From positions 15,029-79,028 of the forward strand of contig CAWKAN010000010.1 in NCBI GenBank assembly GCA_963847615.1: a DNA stretch of 64,000 nt. Direction: 5' to 3'. Both the position numbers and the translations under genes were made by a program. Origin of the DNA: Palsa-883 sp963847615. GTDB taxonomy: Bacteria; Pseudomonadota; Alphaproteobacteria; Acetobacterales; Acetobacteraceae. Numbering within the stretch: the stretch's first letter is position 1; the number at the start of each line of letters is the position of its first letter. This document shows, piece by piece, positions 50,379 through 58,782 of the stretch. Below the pieces are notes generated by a model. That model was not told the origin of the DNA. It did no database searches and saw nothing but the letters and a program-made list of their open reading frames with translations.

Positions 50379-51593
50379 ATGAACACCTTTACGCGTCGCG
50401 CCGCGCTGGGCGCCCTTGCCACGCTGCCGCTGGCCCGGCCGGGGATCTTGCGCGCGCAATCCTCGTCCAAGCCGGTCAAGATCGGCCTGCTCAGCGACAT
50501 GAACGGCCCGTATCGTGCCAATGGCGGTCCGGGCAGCAGGCACGCCGCCGAAATGGCGGCGCAGGATTTCGGCGGCTCGGTGCTCGGCCGGCCGATCGAG
50601 ATCCTGCAGGCCGACGACCAGAACAAGCCCGACGTCGCCGCGGGGATCGCGCGCCAGTGGATCGACGACAACGGCGTCGATGCGCTGGCCGACGGCTCGG
50701 CCACCTCGTCGGGCCTCGGCGTGCAGCAGATCGCCAGTTCCAAGAAGCGGATCTTCCTGCTCGCCGATCCGGCGGCGACCGACTTCATCGGCAAGCTGTG
50801 CACGCCGTGGACGTTCCAGTTCGTCTACGACACCTACGCGCTGGCCAAGGCCACCGGCGGCATGCTGACCAAGTCCGGCGGCGACACCTGGTTCTTCATC
50901 ACCGCCGACTATGAGTTCGGCTATTCGTTGCAGCGCAACACCGAAGCCTTCGTGAAGGAGGCCGGCGGCAAGGTGCTGGGCGCGGTGCGCGCGCCGCTGG
51001 CGACCTCGGACTTCTCCACCTATCTGCTGCAGGCGCAGGCGTCCGGCGCCAAGGTGATCGGCTTCGCCAACGCCGGCACCGACCTGCAGAACTGCATCAA
51101 GCAGGCGGCCGAGTTCCAGCTCACCAAGGGCGGGGTGCGGCTGGCGACGCTGCTGATGGCGATCACCGACGTCAATTCGCTGGGCGTGCAGACCGCCCAG
51201 GGCCTGGTGCTGAGCGATTCGTTCTACTGGGACGCGACCGACAAGACGCGCGCCTGGACCAAGCGCTTCAACGCCAAGATCGATGCCCCGCCGACCATGC
51301 AGCAGGCCGGTTGTTACGCTGGCGTGATGCACTACCTGACGGGGGTCAAGGCCGCCGGCACCACCGAGACCATGGCGGTGGCGGCCAAGATGCACGCAAC
51401 GCCGGTGAACGATTTCTACAACAGCAACGTGCACATGGACCCGAACGGCTGCGTGCGCCACGACATGCATATCTGGCAGGTCAAGACGCCGGCCGAGTCC
51501 AAGCACAAGTGGGACTTCTACAAGCCGGTCGCGACGATGAGCGGCAAGGATGCCTTCCCGCCGACCGACATGTTCGGCTGCAAGCTGACCTGA
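50379..51593 (+). CDS. Branched-chain-amino-acid-type ABC substrate-binding protein
   Basis: A 404-residue periplasmic protein (LivJ/Peripla_BP_6 type). The signal peptide is Tat-like, MNTFTRRAALGALATLPLARP, ending ILRAQ. Mature blocks: VKIGLLSDMNGPYRANGGPGSRHAAEM, DDQNKPDVAAGIARQWID, ADPAATDFIGKLCTPWTFQFVYD and GDTWFFITADYEFGYSLQ. No permease or ATPase genes are adjacent. Family ligands include amino acids, amides, urea and aromatic acids. It lies just before the phosphonate locus but on the opposite strand to the nearest phn gene. Confidence 0.88.
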   Translation: MNTFTRRAALGALATLPLARPGILRAQSSSKPVKIGLLSDMNGPYRANGGPGSRHAAEMAAQDFGGSVLGRPIEILQADDQNKPDVAAGIARQWIDDNGVDALADGSATSSGLGVQQIASSKKRIFLLADPAATDFIGKLCTPWTFQFVYDTYALAKATGGMLTKSGGDTWFFITADYEFGYSLQRNTEAFVKEAGGKVLGAVRAPLATSDFSTYLLQAQASGAKVIGFANAGTDLQNCIKQAAEFQLTKGGVRLATLLMAITDVNSLGVQTAQGLVLSDSFYWDATDKTRAWTKRFNAKIDAPPTMQQAGCYAGVMHYLTGVKAAGTTETMAVAAKMHATPVNDFYNSNVHMDPNGCVRHDMHIWQVKTPAESKHKWDFYKPVATMSGKDAFPPTDMFGCKLT

Positions 51594-51602
51594 GCCTGGG
51601 GA

Positions 51603-51725
51603 CTACGGCCGCAGCAGCGCGGCCAGGAAACCGCTCACCCGCGCGATCGCGTCTGCGCGGGCGGCGGGATCGGTGGCGACGATCGGGGCGACGGTGCTGC
51701 CGGCGGGCGTGAACGCCGGCAGCAC
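51603..51725 (-). other. Possible 40-codon ORF or gene remnant after the PhnM paralogue
   Basis: From GTG 51725 the frame encodes VLPAFTPAGSTVAPIVATD and then AARADAIARVSGFLAALLRP before a stop at 51603. The composition is protein-like and resembles a hydrolase C-terminus. It begins 19 bp after the PhnM-paralogue stop. Nothing shows it is translated; it may be the tail of a deleted gene. Confidence 0.25.
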
Positions 51726-51744
51726 GCGCCGCGCCAATCAACCG

Positions 51745-52908
51745 CTAGCGCAACCGCGCCGCCGCCTCGGCCGTCAGGTGGGCGAGCTGCCCGCCGGCGA
51801 TCGTCGCCACTGCCCGTTGCCGCAGCGGATCGACCAGCACGATGTCCGCCCGCGCCCCCTCGGCGATGCGCCCGCGGTCGGCCAGCCCGGCGGCCGCCGC
51901 CGGGTTGGCCGAGATCAGCGCCCAGGCGCGCGGCAGGTCCAGCACGCCGCGCCCGGCCAGGATCAGCGCCGCGCGCAGCATCGCGGGATAGAAATAATCC
52001 GACGAGAGAACCGAACAGATGCCCGCCTCGGCCAGGCGCGCCGCCGAGGCCCAGCCCAGATGCGAGCGCCCGCGCACCACGTTCGGGCAGCCCATCACCA
52101 CCCAGTCGCCGGCCGCGCGGGCGTCCTCGCCGACCGCCTCGGCCATCGGGAATTCGCAGATCCGCGCGCCGCGCGCGCGGAACGCGGTGCGCGTGGCGAC
52201 GGAGGCGTCGTCATGGCTGGCCAGCGCCACCCCGGCGGCGCGCGCCGCCGCGCCGATGCGCTCCAGCGCGGCGGGCACCTCGTCGGCGCGCCCGGCGATC
52301 CGCTCGGTCAGCGCGCGGAAATCGGCCAGCGTCATGCCGGCGCGGTCGCTGTATTTGGCGCCGACCACCGGATCGGCGGTCTTTTTCAGGATCGCCGGCG
52401 TGTGGTCGTTGAACGCCACCAGGTGCACCCGCCCGGCGGCGATGTCAGCCAGCGCGATGTCCAGCGCGTCGAGGTTGTAGGCCTCCCAGCGCAGGTGCAC
52501 CCGCATGTCGCAGGTCCACTCGCGCGCGCCGAGCGCATCGAGCAGCCGGTGCCACTGCGGCACGCTGCGCAGCCCCGGCTCCCACGACAAAGTGATGCCG
52601 TGGAACGCGGTGGTGATGCCGTTGGCCAGCAGCTGCGACTCGGTGTCGGCCAGCGCGATGTCGGCGGGAAAATCCACCCCCGGGCGGGGCTGCACCTGGC
52701 GCTCGAACGCGTCGCCGTGGATGTCGACGATGCCGGGCAGCACCAGCAGGCCGCGCGCGTCGATGCGCAGGCCGCCAGCGGGGGTGGGGACGTCGAGCCG
52801 GTCGATCCGCCCGTCGGCGAGGGTCAGGTCGATCGGTTGCACGCCGTCGGCGGCCAGCAGCACCTGGCCGCCCGCGATGTGCAGTGGGGCGATGTGGCGT
52901 TGATCCAT
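51745..52908 (-). CDS. PhnM-like amidohydrolase (divergent paralogue)
   Basis: A 387-residue metal-dependent hydrolase matching alpha-D-ribose 1-methylphosphonate 5-triphosphate diphosphatase (PhnM). Metal ligands: HGDAFERQVQPRP (the canonical form is HTDN) and ASHDDASVATRTAF. Ending blocks GCPNVVRGRSHLGWASAARL and VLSSDYFYPAMLRAALIL are typical. It differs from the operon copy at 58779 in the HGD site and throughout. It sits 15 bp after phnF on the same strand, so the two form an operon. It may be a second PhnM or act on a related substrate. Confidence 0.88.
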   Translation of the reverse strand: MDQRHIAPLHIAGGQVLLAADGVQPIDLTLADGRIDRLDVPTPAGGLRIDARGLLVLPGIVDIHGDAFERQVQPRPGVDFPADIALADTESQLLANGITTAFHGITLSWEPGLRSVPQWHRLLDALGAREWTCDMRVHLRWEAYNLDALDIALADIAAGRVHLVAFNDHTPAILKKTADPVVGAKYSDRAGMTLADFRALTERIAGRADEVPAALERIGAAARAAGVALASHDDASVATRTAFRARGARICEFPMAEAVGEDARAAGDWVVMGCPNVVRGRSHLGWASAARLAEAGICSVLSSDYFYPAMLRAALILAGRGVLDLPRAWALISANPAAAAGLADRGRIAEGARADIVLVDPLRQRAVATIAGGQLAHLTAEAAARLR

Positions 52909-52923
52909 GGAGTCGTTCTGCCC

Positions 52924-53817
52924 TCAGGGTTCGAAGACGATCTGCACGCGCGGCGTCGGATACAGGCCGATGGCGAATTCGATGACCGCGCCGGCGTGGT
53001 CGACGTTGACGTTCTCGCACACCAGCACCGGGCGGTTGCGCGGCATGCGCAGCAGCTCGGCCTCCTGGGCGCTCGGCAGGCGGGCGCCGACCCGGCTGGT
53101 CTGGCGCAGATAGTCGGAGACGCCGACCGCGCGCAATGCCTCGGTGATGCCGCCGGCCCCGCGCAGCGCCGCCAGCAGGCCGGGGAAGCGGAGGGAGGGG
53201 AAGTAATGCGTGGCCAGCGAGACCGGGCGTTCATCGGCCAGCCCGAGGCGTTCCAGCAGCACCACGCGCGCGCCGGGGCGGATGCCGAGGCCGACGGCGA
53301 CCGGCGCGGTGGCGACGGTGTCCTTGAGTTGCAGTACCCGCCCGGAAGGTTCCTTGTTGTGCTTGCGGATCCATTCGGAGAACCGCGTGCGCGGCTCCAC
53401 GGCGTATTCGAGCACGTCCTCGGTGACGAAGGAGCCGCGGCCCTGTTCGATGCGCACCAGCCCGGCGCGCGACAGTTCCTCCAGCGCGCGGCGCACGGTG
53501 TGGCGGTTGACGCCGAACTGCTGCGACAGCTCGGCCTCGGTCGGCAGCTTGGCGCCGGGGGCGCAGCTGCCGGTGCCGATCGCCTGCTGCAATTGGTTGG
53601 CGATCTGGCGCCACAGCGCGATGCCTTCATGGCGCAGCACCGGCTGGGTCGGCGCCAGGCGGGCGGCGCGGGGGGGGGCGTGCGGGGGGGCGGGGAGGGG
53701 GGATGCGGCAGGTCGGGCTGCCGCGTGGCGGCCGCCGGCGCGGACCGGTTTCGCCACCGCCCGCCCGGGCGCGTCGTCGGGCAGCTTCATCGCAATGTCA
53801 TCCATCCCGCGGGCCAT
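52924..53817 (-). CDS. phnF: Phosphonate metabolism regulator PhnF (GntR/HutC family)
   Basis: A 297-residue GntR-type repressor with a UTRA ligand domain. After a low-complexity N-terminal extension (~60 residues, Ala/Pro-rich) comes the winged helix LWRQIANQLQQAIGTGSCAPGAKLPTEAELSQQFGVNRHTVRRALEELSRAGLVRIEQGRGSFV. The UTRA domain contains RFSEWIRKHNKEPSGRVLQL and ADERPVSLATHYFPSLRFPGL. ATG 53817 and ATG 53805 are both possible starts. It probably represses the divergent phnG operon from the palindrome at 53860. Confidence 0.9.
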   Translation of the reverse strand: MARGMDDIAMKLPDDAPGRAVAKPVRAGGRHAAARPAASPLPAPPHAPPRAARLAPTQPVLRHEGIALWRQIANQLQQAIGTGSCAPGAKLPTEAELSQQFGVNRHTVRRALEELSRAGLVRIEQGRGSFVTEDVLEYAVEPRTRFSEWIRKHNKEPSGRVLQLKDTVATAPVAVGLGIRPGARVVLLERLGLADERPVSLATHYFPSLRFPGLLAALRGAGGITEALRAVGVSDYLRQTSRVGARLPSAQEAELLRMPRNRPVLVCENVNVDHAGAVIEFAIGLYPTPRVQIVFEP

Positions 53818-53832
53818 CCATGCGAGTTCGGC

Positions 53833-53869
53833 TTGACGATACCCTGCCCCGGGTCTAGCTGTCTAGACA
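53833..53869 (+). promoter_or_regulatory. Predicted phnG promoter and PhnF operator
   Basis: A TTGACG hexamer at 53833-53838, 17-bp spacing, then TAGCTG at 53856-53861. The latter overlaps GTCTAG (53853-53858) and the perfect 10-bp palindrome TGTCTAGACA (53860-53869). The palindrome lies in the 76-bp gap between divergent phnF and phnG. A GntR/HutC operator covering the -10 would explain repression of both genes. Confidence 0.55.
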
Positions 53870-53893
53870 TCCGCAACAGATCCGGACTGAGCC

Positions 53894-54379
53894 ATGCCCG
53901 ACGCCGTGCCCGTCGATACCCCGCCCGCCGAAGCTCCGCATGGCGCACGTCGGCACTGGATGGCGGTGCTGGCCCGCGCGGCGGCGGCCGAGCTGGAGGC
54001 CGGCCTCGCGGCGCATGGCGGCGCACCGGAGTATCAGCGCCTGCGCGGGCCGGAGAGCGGGCTGGTGATGGTGCGCGGCCGCGCTGGCGGCGGCGGCGCG
54101 AAGTTCAACCTGGGCGAGATGACGGTGACCCGCTGCACGGTGCGGACCGCTTCCGGTCAGGTCGGCCATGCCTACGTCGCCGGGCGTGACGCGCGGCAGG
54201 CGGAGCTGGCGGCGGTGTTCGATGCGCTGTTGCAGGACCCGGCTTGCGGTGCGGCGTTGCGCGCCGGCGTGATCGACAGGCTGGCCGCGACGCAGGCGGC
54301 CAGGCGGGACGAAACCGCGCGCAAGGCGGCGGCCACCAAGGTGCAATTCTTCGCCATGCGGAACATGCGGGCAGCATGA
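53894..54379 (+). CDS. phnG: C-P lyase core complex subunit PhnG
   Basis: A 161-residue subunit of the PhnGHIJ complex, which with PhnI couples ATP and methylphosphonate to alpha-D-ribose-1-methylphosphonate-5-triphosphate. Family blocks: RRHWMAVLARAAAAELEAGL, GLVMVRGRAGGGGAKFNLGEMTVTRC and GHAYVAGRDARQAELAAVFDALL. First gene of the rightward phn operon. Its stop overlaps the phnH start (ATGA at 54376-54379). Confidence 0.95.
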   Translation: MPDAVPVDTPPAEAPHGARRHWMAVLARAAAAELEAGLAAHGGAPEYQRLRGPESGLVMVRGRAGGGGAKFNLGEMTVTRCTVRTASGQVGHAYVAGRDARQAELAAVFDALLQDPACGAALRAGVIDRLAATQAARRDETARKAAATKVQFFAMRNMRAA

Positions 54380-54972
54380 CGATCCACTCGCCGATCGATG
54401 TGGCGCTGCCCGGCTTCGCCGATCCGGTGGGCCAGGCGCAGGCCTGCTTCCGCGCCGTGCTGGACGCCATGGCGCGGCCCGGGAGGCTGCTGGCGGCGGG
54501 GCAGGGCGTGACCCCGCCGGCGCCGCTCGATCCCGCCACCGGGGCGGTGGTGCTGAGTCTGGTGGATCACGACACGCCGTTGTGGCTTGATCCGGCGATG
54601 GGGCCGGCGCGTGACTGGATCGTGTTTCATTGCGGTGCCGGGGTCTTGGACGCGCCGGCGCGCGCCGCCTTCGTGCTGGCCCTGGCGCTGCCCGATCTCG
54701 CGCGCCTGTCGCCCGGCACGCATGAGCAGCCGGAGACCGCCGCAACGCTGGTCCTGCAGGTCGGCAGCCTGACCGACGGAACCCGCTACCGGCTGCGCGG
54801 CCCGGGTTTGCGCACGTCGAGCACGCTGTCGGTGCGCGGCCTGCCCGACGATTTTGTGGAGATCTGGCAACGCAACCGTGCCGGCTTCCCGCTCGGCGTG
54901 GACCTCGTGCTGTGCGCCGGGGCGACGCTCGCCGCGCTGCCGCGCAGCGTCACCGTGGAGCGCGCGGCGTGA
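54376..54972 (+). CDS. phnH: C-P lyase core complex subunit PhnH
   Basis: A 198-residue subunit. ATG 54376 overlaps the phnG stop. Blocks: GFADPVGQAQACFRAVLDAMARPG, LVDHDTPLWLD and a C-terminal SSTLSVRGLPDDFVEIWQRNRAGFPLGVDLVL, which carries the family FPLGVD motif. Required for the nucleophilic attack complex with PhnG, PhnI and PhnL. Confidence 0.95.
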   Translation: MTIHSPIDVALPGFADPVGQAQACFRAVLDAMARPGRLLAAGQGVTPPAPLDPATGAVVLSLVDHDTPLWLDPAMGPARDWIVFHCGAGVLDAPARAAFVLALALPDLARLSPGTHEQPETAATLVLQVGSLTDGTRYRLRGPGLRTSSTLSVRGLPDDFVEIWQRNRAGFPLGVDLVLCAGATLAALPRSVTVERAA

Positions 54973-54990
54973 CCGGGGAGGCGGACTGAC

Positions 54991-56085
54991 ATGGCCTATG
55001 TCACGGTCAAGGGCGGCGAGCAGGCGATCGCCAACGCGCACGCCTGGCTCGCCGAGGCGCGGCGCGGCGATCCGGCGGTGCCGGAGGTGACGCTGGCGCA
55101 GATCGGCGAGCAGCTCGGCCGGGCGGTCGATCGCGCGATGGGCGAGGGCTCGCTGTATGATCGCGAGCTTGCCGCGCTGGCGGTGAAGCAGGCGCAGGGC
55201 GACCTGATCGAGGCGGCGTTCCTGCTGCGCGCCTATCGCACGACGATGCCGCGCTTCGGCCATTCGCTGCCGGTGGACACGTCAAGGATGCAGCTTCGGC
55301 GCCGGGTCTCCGCGGTGTTCAAGGACCTGCCGGGCGGCCAGGTGCTCGGCCCCACCTACGACTATACGCACCGGCTGCTGGATTTCGCGCTGGCCGCCGG
55401 GGGTGCGCCGCCGCCGGCGCCGCAGGATCGGGCGGACGACGCGCCGATGCCGCGCGTGGCGGATATCCTCGGCCATGAGGGGCTGATCGAGCCGGACGGC
55501 GCGCCGGATTGCGAGCCGGGCGGCGAGCCGGGCGACCTGACGCGCGAGCCGCTGGGGTTCCCCGCCTCGCGTGACGTGCGGTTGCAGGCCCTGGCGCGCG
55601 GCGACGAGGGGTTCCTGCTGGCGATGGGCTATTCGACGCAGCGCGGCTATGGCGGGTCGCATCCGTTCGCCGGCGAGATCCGCATGGGCGAGGTGACGGT
55701 GGAACTGGTGCCGCCGGAGCTTGGTTTCGCCATCGATATCGGCGAGATCACCGTGACCGAATGCCAGATGGTCAACCAGTTCAAGGGCTCGAAGACCGTG
55801 CCGCCGCAGTTCACCCGCGGCTACGGCCTGGTGTTCGGCCAGACCGAGCGCAAGGCGATGGCGATGGCGCTGGTCGACCGCGCGCTGCGCGCCGAGGAGC
55901 TGGGCGAGGACGTCACGGCGCCGGCACAAGACGTCGAGTTCGTGCTGTACCACTCGGACAACATCGAGGCGACCGGATTCGTCGAGCATCTGAAGCTGCC
56001 GCACTACGTCGATTTCCAGAGCGAGCTGGAAAGCGTGCGCCGGCTGCGCGCCGAAGTCGCCGCGCTCGCGGAGGCGGCGGAATGA
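54991..56085 (+). CDS. phnI: C-P lyase core complex subunit PhnI
   Basis: A 364-residue subunit with nucleosidase activity on ATP/GTP in the PhnGHIJKL pathway. Blocks: MAYVTVKGGEQAIANAHAWL, AVDRAMGEGSLYDRELAALA, GYSTQRGYGGSHPFAGEIRMGEV and ITVTECQMVNQFKG. An AGGCGG ribosome-binding site lies before ATG 54991. Its stop overlaps the phnJ start (ATGATG at 56082). Confidence 0.95.
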   Translation: MAYVTVKGGEQAIANAHAWLAEARRGDPAVPEVTLAQIGEQLGRAVDRAMGEGSLYDRELAALAVKQAQGDLIEAAFLLRAYRTTMPRFGHSLPVDTSRMQLRRRVSAVFKDLPGGQVLGPTYDYTHRLLDFALAAGGAPPPAPQDRADDAPMPRVADILGHEGLIEPDGAPDCEPGGEPGDLTREPLGFPASRDVRLQALARGDEGFLLAMGYSTQRGYGGSHPFAGEIRMGEVTVELVPPELGFAIDIGEITVTECQMVNQFKGSKTVPPQFTRGYGLVFGQTERKAMAMALVDRALRAEELGEDVTAPAQDVEFVLYHSDNIEATGFVEHLKLPHYVDFQSELESVRRLRAEVAALAEAAE

Positions 56086-56952
56086 TGCAAGGCTACAACT
56101 TCGCCTATCTGGACGAGCAGACCAAGCGGATGATCCGCCGCGCCATCCTGAAGGCGGTGGCGGTGCCGGGCCATCAGGTGCCGTTCGGCTCGCGCGAGAT
56201 GCCGCTGCCCTATGGCTGGGGCACCGGCGGCATCCAGGTGACGGCCTCGGTTCTTGGGCGGAATGACGTGCTGAAGGTGATCGACCAGGGCGCCGACGAC
56301 ACCACCAACGCGGTGTCCATCCGCGCGTTCTTCGCCCGCACCGCCGGCGTCGCGACCACCACGCGCACGGCCGAGGCGAGCGTGATCCAGACCCGCCACC
56401 GCATCCCCGAGCAGCGCCTGCGCGAGGACCAGATCATCGTCTACCAGGTGCCGCAGCCGGAACCGCTGTCGCGGCTGGAGCCGAGCCGCGCGGAGACGCG
56501 GCGGATGCACGCGCTGGCCGATTACGGGCTGATGCACGTGAAGCTGTACGAGGACATCGCGCGCTACGGCCAGGTGGCGATCAGCTACGACTACCCGGTG
56601 ATGGTGAACCAGCGCTACCTGATGGCGCCCAGTCCGATCCCCGCCTTCGACAATCCGAAGATGCACATGATGCCGGCGCTGCAATTGTTCGGCGCGGGCC
56701 GCGAGAAGCGCATCTACGCGGTGCCGCCGTATACCGAGGTGCGCTCGCTCGATTTCGACGATCACCCGTTCCGCGCCGGGCGGGCGCCGCATGCCTGCGG
56801 GCTGTGCGGCGCGACCGAAGTCGTATCTCGACGAAGTGGTGGTGGACGATCGGGGCGGGCGGCTGTTCGTTTGTTCCGACACCGATCATTGCGCCGAGCG
56901 CCGCGGCGCCGGGCATGTCGGGACCGAGGGCTTGCAGGAGGCGGCGGAATGA
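56082..56952 (+). CDS. phnJ: C-P lyase subunit PhnJ (radical SAM lyase), frameshifted as given
   Basis: The catalytic radical-SAM subunit that breaks the C-P bond of ribose-1-methylphosphonate-5-phosphate, releasing methane. The N-part is intact: MMQGYNFAYLDEQTKRMIRRA, LPYGWGTGGIQVTASVLG, DDTTNAVSIRAFFARTAG and SYDYPVMVNQRYLMAPSP. The Fe-S cysteines are C239-G-L-C242 (HACGLCGATE) and, after the break, FVCSDTDHCAE. One extra A near 56817-56820 separates the two cysteine pairs; removing it gives 289 residues with the normal ending. The stop overlaps the phnK start. Without correction the enzyme could not assemble its cluster. Confidence 0.92.
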
Positions 56953-57725
56953 TCGCGGACACGCTGCTGGCCGGGCGCGGCCTTTCGTTGTCCTTCGGTG
57001 CCATTCCGGCGCTGGTGGAGGTGGACGTCGATCTGTGGCCCGGCGAGATGCTGGCCATCGTCGGCGAATCCGGCTCCGGCAAGACCACGCTGCTGAATGT
57101 GCTGTCGGGCCGGCTGAAGCCGGATCGCGGCGTGGTGTGGTATCGCGACCCGGCCGGGCGGCTGGCCGAGGTGCACGCCATGCCGACGCCTGCGTTGCGC
57201 GCGCTGCATCGCTCCGACTGGGGCTTCGTGCACCAGGACCCGCGGCAGAACCTGCGCATGAACGTCTCTGCCGGCGGCAATGTCGGCGAGCGGCTGATGG
57301 CACAGGGCGCGCGGCATTACGGCAACATCCGCGCCGCGGCGCTGGAGTGGCTGCGCCAGGTCGAGATCGACGCCGACCGGATCGACCATCTGCCGCGCAC
57401 CTTCTCCGGCGGCATGCTGCAACGCTTGCAGATCGCCCGCACGCTGGTGACGCATCCGCGCCTGGTGTTCATGGACGAGCCGACCGGCGGGTTGGACGTT
57501 TCGGTGCAGGCACGGCTGCTCGACCTGATCCGCACCCTGGTGGCGCGGCTCGGCATCGCGGCGGTGCTGGTGACGCACGACATCGCGGTGGCACGGCTGC
57601 TGGCGCAACGCGTCGCGGTGATGCAGCGCGGCCGGGTGGTCGAGACCGGGCTGACCGACCAGGTGCTGGACGATCCGCAGCACCCCTACACGCAGCTCCT
57701 GGTCAGCTCGGTGTTGCAGGCATGA
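56949..57725 (+). CDS. phnK: C-P lyase ABC-type ATPase PhnK
   Basis: A 258-residue ABC ATPase that docks on PhnJ in the C-P lyase core complex and drives turnover rather than transport. Walker A is GESGSGKTT near residue 38, signature FSGGMLQRLQIAR, Walker B LVFMDEPTGGLD and switch LVTHDIAVA. The ATG overlaps the phnJ stop, and its TGA overlaps the start of the ORF that follows. Confidence 0.94.
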   Translation: MIADTLLAGRGLSLSFGAIPALVEVDVDLWPGEMLAIVGESGSGKTTLLNVLSGRLKPDRGVVWYRDPAGRLAEVHAMPTPALRALHRSDWGFVHQDPRQNLRMNVSAGGNVGERLMAQGARHYGNIRAAALEWLRQVEIDADRIDHLPRTFSGGMLQRLQIARTLVTHPRLVFMDEPTGGLDVSVQARLLDLIRTLVARLGIAAVLVTHDIAVARLLAQRVAVMQRGRVVETGLTDQVLDDPQHPYTQLLVSSVLQA

Positions 57726-58054
57726 GTGGAGAATGTTGCCTCGCGCAGGCGGTTCGTGGTAATTCGGAGTTCCGGAGGACGGTTGCTGCCGCCCCCCGGC
57801 TCCGATGGGTTAGAGACGGACTTCCAATGACAGGAAAATCCGCCGCTCCCCCCACCGGATCAGTAAGCCAATGCGCACTCGCATGGCACTTCTCCGATGG
57901 CGGTCTTGCCCTATCGGCCGGACAAAATGCCCGGTCGTCCGGGCAAGCCGCGACCGCATCGCCACGCATCCGCGGCAAGGGGTTTCGTCCGTTCGGACTC
58001 ATCAGGCGGCGCTCCGCATACCCATGCGTGTTGGATGAGGGCATCACCCGATGA
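57722..58054 (+). CDS. 110-codon ORF of unknown function between phnK and phnL
   Basis: Starts at ATG 57722 inside the phnK stop (ATGA) and ends at TGA 58054 overlapping the phnL start (ATGA), so it fits the gap exactly at both ends. The predicted protein is basic, with several Cys and few recognisable features (MSGECCLAQAVRGNSEFRR at the start, GFRPFGLIRRRSAYPCVLDE at the end). Third-position GC is visibly lower than in the phn genes. I recognise no family. phnK and phnL are normally adjacent with a small gap, so this is an insertion: either a real small gene, or non-coding DNA with chance stops. The stretch also has G+C-poor patches. Confidence 0.4.
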   Translation: MSGECCLAQAVRGNSEFRRTVAAAPRLRWVRDGLPMTGKSAAPPTGSVSQCALAWHFSDGGLALSAGQNARSSGQAATASPRIRGKGFRPFGLIRRRSAYPCVLDEGITR

Positions 58055-58782
58055 CTGAAGCCGACAGAGATGAACCAAACATTGCCACGCTGATGCTGCG
58101 CGCCGAGGCGCTGAGCAAAGGCTTCACGCTGCATCTGCAAGGCGGCGTGCGCATCCCGGTGCTCGCCGATGTCGGGCTGGAGCTGCATCGAGGCGAATGC
58201 ATCGCGCTGTCCGGGCCGTCGGGCGCTGGCAAGTCCACGCTGATGCGCAGCCTGTATGGCAACTACCGCGCGGACAGCGGCCGCGTGCTGGTGCGCCATC
58301 GCGGCGCACTGATCGACATCGCGACCGCCGATCCCCGCACCACCCTGGCGGTGCGCCAGGAAACCCTGGGCTATGTCAGCCAGTTCCTGCGCGTGGTGCC
58401 GCGCGTCGCCGCGCTGGACGTGGTGGCCGAGGTGCTGATCGCCCACGGCGACACGCAAGACCACGCGCGCGAGCAGGCCCGCGCATTGTTGCTGCGGCTG
58501 AACATTCCGCGCCGCCTGCACGCTTTGCCGCCCGCCACCTTCTCCGGCGGCGAGCAACAGCGCGTTAACCTGGCGCGCGGCTTCATCGGCGGCCATCCGG
58601 TGCTGCTGCTCGACGAACCGACCGCCTCGCTGGATGCCGAGAACCGTCAGGTGGTGATCGCGATGATCCGGGACGCGAAACGCGACGGCCGCGCGGTGAT
58701 CGGCATCTTTCACGATGCCGAGGTGCGCGACGCGGTCGCCGATCGGCTGTTCCCGGTGACGTCATTGCAGGAAGCCGCATGA
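58051..58782 (+). CDS. phnL: C-P lyase ABC-type ATPase PhnL
   Basis: A 243-residue ABC ATPase of the C-P lyase complex, needed for the initial nucleotide-phosphonate exchange step. Blocks: SKGFTLHLQGGVRIPVLADV, Walker A GPSGAGKSTLMRSLYGNY, FSGGEQQRVNLARGF signature and LLLDEPTASLDAENR. ATGs are linked by ATGA overlaps with the ORF before it and with phnM after it (58779-58782). Confidence 0.95.
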   Translation: MTEADRDEPNIATLMLRAEALSKGFTLHLQGGVRIPVLADVGLELHRGECIALSGPSGAGKSTLMRSLYGNYRADSGRVLVRHRGALIDIATADPRTTLAVRQETLGYVSQFLRVVPRVAALDVVAEVLIAHGDTQDHAREQARALLLRLNIPRRLHALPPATFSGGEQQRVNLARGFIGGHPVLLLDEPTASLDAENRQVVIAMIRDAKRDGRAVIGIFHDAEVRDAVADRLFPVTSLQEAA

